Shown here: positions 18,677-25,936 of the stretch, piece after piece
Layout: each line of letters begins with the position of its first letter
Numbering within the stretch: the stretch's first letter is position 1
Source of the DNA: Halalkalibacter akibai JCM 9157
Lineage (GTDB): Bacteria > Bacillota > Bacilli > Bacillales > Bacillaceae_D
NCBI RefSeq assembly: GCF_000513135.1
Contig: NZ_BAUV01000016.1
Coordinates: forward strand, 17,828-81,827
Reading direction: 5' to 3'
Length of the DNA stretch: 64,000 bases
Made by a program: the position numbers and the translations under genes
Notes under the pieces: generated by a model
Database searches by the model: none
Seen by the model: only the letters and a program-made list of their open reading frames with translations
Told to the model about the DNA's origin: nothing

Positions 18677-19666
18677 ATGAGCATTTTAATTACAGGTGGT
18701 GCAGGCTATATAGGCAGTCACACAGTTCTTTATTTCCGTGATCAGGGTGAAGATGTTATTGTCTTAGACAATCTTGAGAAAGGTCATGAACAAGCTCTAC
18801 TGGGGACAACTTTCTATAAAGGATCCATTCAGGATGAGGCACTGTTAAGTCAAATATTTAAAAAGCATACAATTGAGGCAGTTATTCATTTTGCTGCTTC
18901 CTCATTAGTCGGAGAAAGTGTTGCAAAGCCATTAGATTATTATGAAAATAATGTTTTAGGGACTCAGAAGCTCGTAAAGCAAATGATTAATCATGATGTG
19001 AAACAAATTGTGTTTTCGTCTACAGCTGCAACATACGGAGAACCAAAAAATATACCGATTCAAGAAACGGATCCGACAAATCCTACTAGTCCATATGGGG
19101 AAACGAAACTTGCAATCGAAAAATTATTTCAATGGTGTGATGAGGCATATGGTCTGAAATCAATCTGTTTACGTTACTTTAATGCAGCCGGTGCAGACCC
19201 ACAAGGACGGATCGGTGAAGATCATACACCAGAATCTCATCTTATCCCAATAGTCTTACAAGTAGCTCTTGGTCAACGAAAAAATGTACAAATCTTTGGT
19301 GATGACTATCAGACAAAGGACGGGAGTTGTGTACGTGATTATATTCATGTGATTGACCTAGCTGCCGCTCATTTTTTAGCATTACAAAAATTGCGTCAAG
19401 ATCCTAAAACGGCTATCTACAACTTAGGAAACGGCAAAGGGTTTACTGTAAAAGAAGTTATTGAAACGTGTAGAGTTGTTACTAGTCATCCTATTCCAAC
19501 AGTTGTATCAGATAGAAGAGCTGGAGACCCAGCGACACTTATTGCATCTGCGGAGTTAGCCGCAAGTGAATTAGGGTGGAAACCTAATTATCCTGAATTA
19601 GAGACGATCGTTCAACATGCTTGGAAATGGCATGAATCTAATCCTACTGGATACAACAAAAAATAA
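18677..19666 (+). CDS. galE: UDP-glucose 4-epimerase
   Basis: A 329-residue short-chain dehydrogenase-like epimerase. It shows the NAD-binding GGAGYIGSHTV at the start, the catalytic Ser/Thr in VFSSTAATYG, the YxxxK pair in SPYGETKLAIEK and the substrate loop RYFNAAGADP. It interconverts UDP-galactose and UDP-glucose. The ribosome binding site GGGGAGG lies in the end of galK, and galT follows after 47 bp. In this three-gene operon it recycles the UDP-sugar for GalT and can also supply UDP-galactose for glycan synthesis. Confidence 0.95.
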   Translation: MSILITGGAGYIGSHTVLYFRDQGEDVIVLDNLEKGHEQALLGTTFYKGSIQDEALLSQIFKKHTIEAVIHFAASSLVGESVAKPLDYYENNVLGTQKLVKQMINHDVKQIVFSSTAATYGEPKNIPIQETDPTNPTSPYGETKLAIEKLFQWCDEAYGLKSICLRYFNAAGADPQGRIGEDHTPESHLIPIVLQVALGQRKNVQIFGDDYQTKDGSCVRDYIHVIDLAAAHFLALQKLRQDPKTAIYNLGNGKGFTVKEVIETCRVVTSHPIPTVVSDRRAGDPATLIASAELAASELGWKPNYPELETIVQHAWKWHESNPTGYNKK

Positions 19667-19713
19667 GTCAAAATCATCCATACAAACGGGGTCTAACTGA
19701 AAGGGTGTCAAAC

Positions 19714-21234
19714 ATGAGTGTAAACATTCATGAACAAATTGAACGTCTTCTACAGTATGGTCTACAAAAAGATCTCATTGCCAAATGGGACATTGATTAT
19801 TGCCGTAACCAGCTGATTCAAACACTTAATCTAACAGAAGCTGAGCCTGTAGAAATCAAGAAAGAACAACTTGATTCACCAGTTACAATTTTGGCGGAGA
19901 TGATCACATGGGCTGTGAATACTAAGCTAATTCAAGAAAATACTGTTACTTATCAAGATCTCTTTGATACTCAAATAATGGGATGCTTAACAGCAAGGCC
20001 ATCAGAAGTTATTAGCACTTTCTATGATAGTTATCAGAATACTAGTCCAGAAGCTGCGACAAAGGCCTTTTATGCTTTTTCTAAAGACGTTCATTATATT
20101 CGCACGGACAGAATCGCTAAAAATGAACATTGGTTCTCTTCAACTGAATATGGAGACTTAGAAATTACGGTAAATCTTTCTAAACCTGAAAAAGACCCAA
20201 AAGCTATCGCTGCAGCAAAAGAATTTGCGTCAAGTTCTTATCCTACATGTTTATTATGTAAAGAAAATGTAGGGTTTGCTGGGAGAGTCAATCATCCTGC
20301 TAGGCAAAATTTAAGAATCATACCTATGACTTTAATGCAAGAACAATGGTTTCTTCAGTTCTCTCCTTATGTTTACTACAATGAACATGCAATCGTATTT
20401 AAGGGAGAACATGAACCGATGCAAATATCTAAAAAGACGTTTGCGAGATTGCTTGAATTTGTTGAGCAGTTTCCGCATTATTTTCTCGGATCGAATGCAG
20501 ATCTGCCAATCGTAGGTGGTTCTATCTTAACACATGATCATTTTCAAGGGGGAAGTCATGATTTCCCAATGGCGAAAGCAAGAGTGGAGCAGGCTTTTCC
20601 ATTGAATAAATTTCCTGGAATTAAAGCTGGTATCGTCAAATGGCCCATGTCTGTTATTCGTTTGCAAGGTGAATCAAGAGAACAACTCGTTAAGGCAGCA
20701 GATTATATTCTGCACAGTTGGAAGAAATACGAAGATCGTTCTGCGGAAATTCATGCTTTTACAGGCGAAGAACCTCATAATACAATTACTCCGATTGCAA
20801 GACGTCGAGGTGGATTATTTGAAATTGATTTAGTCTTAAGAAATAATCGAACAACTGCCGAGCATCCAGATGGACTATTTCATCCTCATGCACAAGTTCA
20901 CCATATCAAAAAAGAGAATATTGGATTAATTGAAGTAATGGGCCTTGCTGTTTTACCTGGTCGACTAAAAGAGGAACTACAAGAGTTGGCTGAAGTGCTT
21001 CTTACTAATAACGTGGAGGAAGAGTTAAAAACGAGAAAGAACATTGTCAAACATTTTGAATGGGCACTTAACATAAAGGCCAAACATTCAAACATATCTA
21101 ACGAAAATGTTCTATCCATTCTACAGGAAGAAGTTGGCTTCATTTTTGCGACCATCTTGGAGCATGCTGGAGTATTTAAACGAAATGAAGAAGGAATCAA
21201 AGCGTTTAATCGCTTTGTTCAGTCATTAAATTAA
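19714..21234 (+). CDS. galT: UDP-glucose--hexose-1-phosphate uridylyltransferase (class II)
   Basis: A 506-residue protein of the Firmicutes-type GalT class II, longer than and only distantly related to the E. coli-type enzyme. Typical stretches are CLLCKENVGFAGR, LTHDHFQGGSH and the C-terminal LIEVMGLAVLPGRLKEEL. It swaps UMP between UDP-glucose and galactose-1-phosphate. The ATG at 19714 is preferred over the GTG at 19705 because GAAAGGG lies eight bases before it. It is the last gene of galKET and is followed by a strong terminator. Confidence 0.94.
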   Translation: MSVNIHEQIERLLQYGLQKDLIAKWDIDYCRNQLIQTLNLTEAEPVEIKKEQLDSPVTILAEMITWAVNTKLIQENTVTYQDLFDTQIMGCLTARPSEVISTFYDSYQNTSPEAATKAFYAFSKDVHYIRTDRIAKNEHWFSSTEYGDLEITVNLSKPEKDPKAIAAAKEFASSSYPTCLLCKENVGFAGRVNHPARQNLRIIPMTLMQEQWFLQFSPYVYYNEHAIVFKGEHEPMQISKKTFARLLEFVEQFPHYFLGSNADLPIVGGSILTHDHFQGGSHDFPMAKARVEQAFPLNKFPGIKAGIVKWPMSVIRLQGESREQLVKAADYILHSWKKYEDRSAEIHAFTGEEPHNTITPIARRRGGLFEIDLVLRNNRTTAEHPDGLFHPHAQVHHIKKENIGLIEVMGLAVLPGRLKEELQELAEVLLTNNVEEELKTRKNIVKHFEWALNIKAKHSNISNENVLSILQEEVGFIFATILEHAGVFKRNEEGIKAFNRFVQSLN

Positions 21235-21240
21235 TAGAGT

Positions 21241-21288
21241 AAAAAGAGAGTTATAACTATAATTGCTTATAGTATATAACTCTTTTTT
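21241..21288 (+). terminator. rho-independent terminator of galKET
   Basis: AAAAAGAGAGTTATA / TATAACTCTTTTTT arms with an extended A/T inner stem and a T6 tail. Confidence 0.85.
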
Positions 21289-21297
21289 GTGATTGAT

Positions 21298-21417
21298 TCA
21301 GTTCATATAATTTGATAATAGATAGCATAAATAAAAAATAACAATAATAGCCATTAAACCAATAACTCCAGACCAAGTCCAATTTGGAATATCTTGGTTT
21401 CTTGATTTGTTTTTCAT
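21298..21417 (-). CDS. 39-residue single-span membrane peptide, function unknown
   Basis: This short frame, read on the minus strand, encodes a Lys/Arg/Asn-rich start (MKNKSRNQDIPNWTW), one hydrophobic helix (GVIGLMAIIVIFYLCYLL) and a short tail, SNYMN. A clear ribosome binding site, AGAGGG, lies seven bases before the ATG, which argues for a real gene. The positively charged N-terminus predicts an N-in orientation. It sits between galT (convergent) and a 14-bp perfect inverted repeat upstream. I do not recognise a family. Confidence 0.6.
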   Translation of the reverse strand: MKNKSRNQDIPNWTWSGVIGLMAIIVIFYLCYLLSNYMN

Positions 21418-21442
21418 ACTATCGCCCTCTTTGTCACAAGGT

Positions 21443-21474
21443 GTGCAAATCGTTCAAGAATGAACGATTTGCAC
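21443..21474. repeat. perfect 14-bp inverted repeat with 4-base loop
   Basis: GTGCAAATCGTTCA at 21443-21456 and TGAACGATTTGCAC at 21461-21474 pair perfectly around AGAA. There is no T run on either side, so it is not an ordinary terminator. It lies between the 39-residue membrane peptide (minus) and hpf (plus), where it could be a regulator-binding site or an RNA hairpin in a 5' leader. Confidence 0.7.
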
Positions 21475-21663
21475 ATATATGAAGATGATAGGGCGCTCCT
21501 ATCTCTTCTTTATTAATATGGCTAAGATGTTAATATTTATGTACATACAAGTTATTTGGAATATAGAGATTGTGATGAATATCACAGAAAAGAATGACAA
21601 AAATGAGTATTCTATAAATAGAAACAGAAAACCTGTTTCATTAAGGTGTAGGAGGAGATCTAG

Positions 21664-22221
21664 ATGAGGTTTAACATTCGCGGTGAAAATCTACAAGTCA
21701 CTGATGCACTCAAAGATTACATTATGAAAAAGGTTGAGAAGTTAGAAAGATACTTTGATGGTCCGATTACAACAGAAGTACAAGTGAAATTAAAAGTATA
21801 CGATAAAAATACAAAAGTAGAAGTGACCATTCCATTAAAATCTTTATTACTCCGAGCTGAAGAACAAAATGAAAATATGTATGCTGCAATTGATTTAATT
21901 GTTGATAAATTAGAGCGTCAAGTTCGTAAATATAAAACAAAAGTAAATCGCAAACCCCGTCAAGTGAAAGCAGTTAAAAGGGATATGTCAAACGTTCTCT
22001 TAATGGAGCCTGAGGTAGAGTCCTTCCAAGATGAAGAAGAAGTAGATCATATTGTTAGAACCAAGAGATTTAATTTAAAACCAATGGATGCAGAAGAGGC
22101 TATTTTACAAATGAACTTACTAGGTCATCAATTCTTTATTTTTACAGACGCTGAAACAACGTCAACCAACATTGTGTATCAACGTGCTGATGGAAAATAT
22201 GGATTAATTGAAACGAATTGA
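21664..22221 (+). CDS. hpf: ribosome hibernation promoting factor, long form
   Basis: A 185-residue protein with an N-terminal S30AE/RaiA domain (about residues 1-100, RGENLQVTDALKDYIMKKVEKLERYF), a charged linker and a C-terminal dimerisation domain (about 125-185, TKRFNLKPMDAEEAILQMNLLGHQFFIF). This two-domain long HPF drives formation of inactive 100S ribosome dimers in stationary phase or stress. TAGGAGGAG precedes the ATG. It stands alone, away from secA/prfB, with which many Bacillus hpf genes are linked. The upstream 180 bp contains the perfect inverted repeat and a small GAAACAG/CTGTTTC hairpin just ahead of the ribosome binding site. Confidence 0.94.
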   Translation: MRFNIRGENLQVTDALKDYIMKKVEKLERYFDGPITTEVQVKLKVYDKNTKVEVTIPLKSLLLRAEEQNENMYAAIDLIVDKLERQVRKYKTKVNRKPRQVKAVKRDMSNVLLMEPEVESFQDEEEVDHIVRTKRFNLKPMDAEEAILQMNLLGHQFFIFTDAETTSTNIVYQRADGKYGLIETN

Positions 22222-22235
22222 ATCGAAGCTACTAG

Positions 22236-22269
22236 AAAAAAGCGTTACCATTTATTTGGTAACGCTTTT
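22236..22269. terminator. bidirectional terminator between hpf and the CAP-domain gene
   Basis: AAAAAAGCGTTACCA / TGGTAACGCTTTT stem with a six-base loop; T runs on both strands. Confidence 0.85.
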
Positions 22270-22286
22270 GGTCTTAAACTACTCTT

Positions 22287-23198
22287 TTAGCGACTAATAA
22301 ACATTTGGGTCCAATAATGACCAGTCTGCTGATAACCTACTCCAATATGGGTATATTCAGCATTTAAAATATTGGCGCGATGCCCCTCACTATTCATCCA
22401 AGCTTGAACGACCTCTTGGGGTGAGCGTTGTCCTTGGGCAATGTTTTCTCCGGCAGAGTTATAGGAAACGTTAAAGTCACGCATCATGTCAAATGGTGAA
22501 CCATAAGTCGGGCTAGTATGGGAAAAATAATTATTTTGTTGCATATCATTTGATTTTTCTCTTGCTACGTGACTTAAAGAAGCATCAGCTTGTAAATCAG
22601 GCAAACCATTGTTTCTTCTTTCAACATTCGTTAATTCAATGACTTGTGATTCAAGGTCTGTGATCCCCTGAGTTGGTTGTTGTTCTGTTTCTGTTCTAGC
22701 TTCTTCTTGTGGTGTTTCAGTTTGCTGTTCTGGTGCCGTTTGCCTAGGTGGCTCGGCAACCTCAGGTTGTTGTTGCTGAGGAGTTTCTGCTCTAGGTGCC
22801 CCTTGACCTGGTTGTTGTGTTGGAGTGCCAGCTCTAAGTTTCTGCGCAATCTCCTCAGGCGTTAATTGGGTTACACCTTCAGGTAATAGTCTTGAAATTT
22901 CTTCTGGAGAAAATTGTTCAATACCTCTAGGTAAATGATTAACAATTTCAGGTGGAAGCAATCGTTCAATTTCATTACGTGTTAGCTGAGCTGATTGCAC
23001 AACTTCAAAATCATACTTGGCATGTTGAACTTGAATAGGTTTAGTATGTGGAAATTCTTCACTCGATACTGCAGTGTAATCACTAGAGATTTGTCCTTCC
23101 CCAACATTCATACCTTCCATTGCATTATCATTGTTACAACCAGTTATAAACAATATAACTAAACTCAAGGTAAAAAACAGGATTTGCTTTTTTGACAT
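22287..23198 (-). CDS. CAP/SCP-domain lipoprotein (YkwD-like)
   Basis: A 303-residue exported protein. A lipoprotein signal ends LFITGC, giving Cys near residue 21. Residues about 70-115 hold a repeated unit of roughly 18 residues with the pattern LPxG(I/V)xQ(F/L)(S/T)PEEI. A Gln/Pro/Glu-rich linker follows, then a C-terminal CAP domain (about 185-303: LTNVERRNNGLPDLQAD, NYFSHTSPTYGSPFDMM, AGENIAQGQRSP, HRANILN). YkwD-like proteins are secreted and of unclear function. The second of two ATGs is chosen because the AAGGAG is only one base from the first. The frame ends 18 bp beyond the shared terminator. Confidence 0.88.
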   Translation of the reverse strand: MSKKQILFFTLSLVILFITGCNNDNAMEGMNVGEGQISSDYTAVSSEEFPHTKPIQVQHAKYDFEVVQSAQLTRNEIERLLPPEIVNHLPRGIEQFSPEEISRLLPEGVTQLTPEEIAQKLRAGTPTQQPGQGAPRAETPQQQQPEVAEPPRQTAPEQQTETPQEEARTETEQQPTQGITDLESQVIELTNVERRNNGLPDLQADASLSHVAREKSNDMQQNNYFSHTSPTYGSPFDMMRDFNVSYNSAGENIAQGQRSPQEVVQAWMNSEGHRANILNAEYTHIGVGYQQTGHYWTQMFISR

Positions 23199-23348
23199 TG
23201 TCATGCTCCTTTATAAAGATTTATTTTTTTTTATTATTTTCTTTTTTACAATAAAAATTCACAGAAGAGATTAGAAAGGTCATGCACTTGTTTCGGTAGA
23301 AATGAATAAAGTTGTATAGGTATAAAACGAGTTAAAGGAGCTGAGTAC

Positions 23349-24602
23349 GTGCAAATTCATGTTGTAGAACAAGGGGAATCGTTATGGAATATTGCTCAGA
23401 CATATGGGATTTCATCTCAAGCTATTGTTGAAGCTAATCAACTTCCTAATCCAGATCGTTTAGTGGTCGGGCAAGCAATTGTTATACCAATTACAGGTAG
23501 ATTTCACTGGGTGGAAGCAGGTGAGAATCTAAAAACATTAAGTGAACGTTACCAGTTATCACAACAAAGTATTTTGAATGCAAATAACTTACGAAATATA
23601 AATACTTTACCTGCAGGCTACAAGGTCTACATTCCTAATGCAAATAGACAGAAACCTGCTGTAGATGTTGGAGCTTATGTAGATTTAGGGATTACTGGGG
23701 CTGAATCACCTCAATACGTTGATCAAGTTGGAGAATTCCTTACGTATGTTCAAATTTTCAGTTACGAATTAAATGCAGATGGTTCGCTTACTCCCATAAA
23801 TGAAGAAGCAATCATAAACGCTGCTTACAATAATCAAGTCGTACCTCTAATGGTCATTGCCAATTTAGAAGAAGGAGCTTTTAATACAGAGCTAGTCACT
23901 ACGGTGCTTCAAAACGAGCAGTTACAAAATCGACTTCTAGATGAAGCGATTGCTATCATGGAGGAGAAAGGATATCTTGGGTTAGATTTTGACTTGGAGT
24001 ATTTAGGAGCAGAGAATCGCGAGCAGTACAATCAGCTGATGAGAAAAGCGAGAATACGGTTAGATGAGCGCGGCTATTTTTTATCTAGTGCACTTGCACC
24101 AATTGTCGAGCCAGGAATGACGGGAGTTTTATATGAAGGTCATGACTATGCAACTCATGGTGAAATTGCTGATTTTGTTTTCTTGATGACATATGAATGG
24201 GGCTGGACGGGTGGTCCGCCAATGGCTGTATCGCCAATAAATCAAGTGCGAAGAGTAATTGAATATGCTGCTTCTGTTATGCCAAATGATAAGATTATGA
24301 TGGGAATAGGATTATATGGTTATGATTGGACTTTGCCCTTTGTTGCAGGAGAAACAAGAGCGAGGGCAATTGATCATCAGGAAGCTATTCGCTTAGCCGT
24401 AACTTACAATGCAATTATCGAGTATGATGAAGCTGCTCAGTCTCCTCATTTCAATTACATTGATGAAGATGGGTTAGAACATGAAGTCTGGTTTGAAGAC
24501 GCTAGAAGTATTCAAGCGAAATTTGATCTCGTAAAAGAATTAGGTTTAAGAGGATTCTATTATTGGGTGTTAGGGTGGATTTTCCACAAAACTGGTTATT
24601 AA
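23349..24602 (+). CDS. LysM-containing glycoside hydrolase family 18 protein, YaaH/SleL-like
   Basis: A 417-residue protein with two N-terminal LysM peptidoglycan-binding modules (about residues 1-47 and 50-95, VVEQGESLWNIAQTYG and HWVEAGENLKTLSERY) and a GH18 TIM barrel. The catalytic motif reads GLDFDLEY with the acid Glu. The start has no signal peptide, as in the spore-associated YaaH/SleL cortical fragment lytic enzymes, which reach the spore coat without secretion. It would act as N-acetylglucosaminidase on cortex muropeptides during germination. GTG start with AAAGGAG upstream. Monocistronic. Confidence 0.88.
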   Translation: MQIHVVEQGESLWNIAQTYGISSQAIVEANQLPNPDRLVVGQAIVIPITGRFHWVEAGENLKTLSERYQLSQQSILNANNLRNINTLPAGYKVYIPNANRQKPAVDVGAYVDLGITGAESPQYVDQVGEFLTYVQIFSYELNADGSLTPINEEAIINAAYNNQVVPLMVIANLEEGAFNTELVTTVLQNEQLQNRLLDEAIAIMEEKGYLGLDFDLEYLGAENREQYNQLMRKARIRLDERGYFLSSALAPIVEPGMTGVLYEGHDYATHGEIADFVFLMTYEWGWTGGPPMAVSPINQVRRVIEYAASVMPNDKIMMGIGLYGYDWTLPFVAGETRARAIDHQEAIRLAVTYNAIIEYDEAAQSPHFNYIDEDGLEHEVWFEDARSIQAKFDLVKELGLRGFYYWVLGWIFHKTGY

Positions 24603-24663
24603 TAGATGCTAATTTTGAAGTTAATAAACGAGTGTAACGAAAACATTTTTTTATAAGGAAGTA

Positions 24664-24723
24664 TTAACACCTTAGATAACAGGAGCCATTTTATGTATGT
24701 GTTCTTATTATTTAGGGTGTTAA
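24664..24723 (+). other. 16-bp stem hairpin enclosing a ribosome-binding-site-like loop
   Basis: TTAACACCTTAGATAA (24664-24679) pairs with TTATTTAGGGTGTTAA (24708-24723) over 16 positions including two G-U pairs. The 28-base loop contains AGGAG and an ATG seven bases later (24693) that opens a 21-codon frame. It may be no more than a weak terminator after the GH18 gene, since no T run follows. Confidence 0.4.
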
Positions 24724-24761
24724 AATTATCACTAACCAATCGAAAGTTCTTACACTGATTA

Positions 24762-24792
24762 TTGTTAACTTATTAATTTTTAAGGTTTACGC
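24762..24792 (+). promoter_or_regulatory. BirA operator 1 (upstream, imperfect)
   Basis: TTGTTAAC (24762-24769), 15 bp, GTTTACGC (24785-24792). The first half matches the known Bacillus biotin-repressor half-site TTGTTAAC exactly and the spacing is right; the second half is degenerate. Confidence 0.65.
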
Positions 24793-24805
24793 AATTGGGT
24801 AAATA

Positions 24806-24836
24806 TTGTAAACTGAAAATATTAAATAGTTAACAA
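24806..24836 (+). promoter_or_regulatory. BirA operator 2 (proximal)
   Basis: TTGTAAAC (24806-24813), 15 bp, GTTAACAA (24829-24836) fits the BirA box TTGTTAAC-N15-GTTAACAA with one mismatch. It lies 23 bp before the bioB start, so bound BirA would block initiation when biotin is plentiful. Confidence 0.85.
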
Positions 24837-24858
24837 AAATTGAAGTGGGGGAATAGTG

Positions 24859-25866
24859 ATGAATCGTTGGATGGAGATTGCGGACCGAGCTTTAAATGGA
24901 GAAGAATTAACAGATAAAGAGGCATTATCAATTTTAACTTGTCCGGATGATGAGATATTGGTATTAATGCATTCTGCTTTTCAAGTTCGAAAACACTATT
25001 ACGGTCGTAAAGTGAAGCTAAATATGATAATGAATGCCAAGTCAGGTTTTTGCCCAGAAAACTGTGGTTATTGCTCACAATCCTCTATTTCTGATGCACC
25101 TATTGACTCTTACCGTTTTGTTAGTAAAGAAACCATTTTAGCTGGGGCCAAACGGGCAAGTGAGTTAAATGTCGGAACCTACTGTATTGTGGCTAGTGGA
25201 AGAGGCCCTACTAATAAAGAGATTAGTCATGTGGTAGACGCAGTAAAAGAAATTAAAAGTACATATGGATTAAAAATCTGTGCTTGTCTTGGTTTGTTAA
25301 AACCCGAACAAGCCTCTCGTTTGAAAGAAGCAGGTGTCGATCGTTACAATCACAATGTAAATACTTCTGAAACACATCATGATTCTATTACAACTTCTCA
25401 TAGTTACACAGACAGAGTGAATACAGTGGAGACGGTGAAAGCATCAGGAATTTCTCCTTGTTCAGGTGTTATTGTTGGAATGAAAGAGACAAAAGAAGAT
25501 GTCATCAGTATGGCCAGGCAATTAAAGCTTCTCGATGCTGATTCAATCCCAGTCAATTTTCTTCATGCTATTGATGGTACTCCGTTAGAGGGCGTCAATG
25601 AATTGACACCTATGTACTGTTTAAAAGTATTGGCATTGTTCCGTTTTATAAATCCATCAAAAGAAATTAGAATTTCTGGAGGACGCGAAGTAAACTTAAG
25701 GTCTTTACAACCTTTAGGCCTTTATGCAGCCAATTCAATTTTTGTAGGTGATTATTTAACAACTGCAGGACAAGCAGAGACGATGGATCATAGGATGTTG
25801 ATGGACCTTGGTTTTGAAGTGGAGACGGTAGAAGAAATGAAGGAGTCATTGAAGAATCCCTGTTAA
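24859..25866 (+). CDS. bioB: biotin synthase
   Basis: A 335-residue radical SAM enzyme. The SAM cluster motif is in CPENCGYCSQSS (near residue 60). NHNVNTSE, VGMKETKEDV and the late ISGGREVNLR are conserved BioB stretches. It inserts sulfur into dethiobiotin as the last step of biotin synthesis. ATG 24859 is preferred over the overlapping GTG 24856; GTGGGGG is the ribosome binding site. No other bio gene is within the window, so the cell either has the rest elsewhere or salvages dethiobiotin. Two BirA boxes sit in front. Confidence 0.95.
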   Translation: MNRWMEIADRALNGEELTDKEALSILTCPDDEILVLMHSAFQVRKHYYGRKVKLNMIMNAKSGFCPENCGYCSQSSISDAPIDSYRFVSKETILAGAKRASELNVGTYCIVASGRGPTNKEISHVVDAVKEIKSTYGLKICACLGLLKPEQASRLKEAGVDRYNHNVNTSETHHDSITTSHSYTDRVNTVETVKASGISPCSGVIVGMKETKEDVISMARQLKLLDADSIPVNFLHAIDGTPLEGVNELTPMYCLKVLALFRFINPSKEIRISGGREVNLRSLQPLGLYAANSIFVGDYLTTAGQAETMDHRMLMDLGFEVETVEEMKESLKNPC

Positions 25867-25887
25867 TACGAGTAAACTGCCAAACAA

Positions 25888-25933
25888 AGAGGTATCTCAA
25901 GGTTTGAAGCCGGATGAGATACCTCCTTTCTTT
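25888..25933. terminator. bidirectional terminator between bioB and the GH13 gene
   Basis: AGAGGTATCTCA / TGAGATACCTC stem with a 15-base loop between convergent genes. Confidence 0.8.
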
Positions 25934-25936
25934 ATG

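Noticed and set aside
21479..21667. 62-codon frame upstream of hpf
   Set aside because: No ribosome binding site; it overlaps the hpf ribosome binding site and start and ends in an Arg-rich nonsense string.
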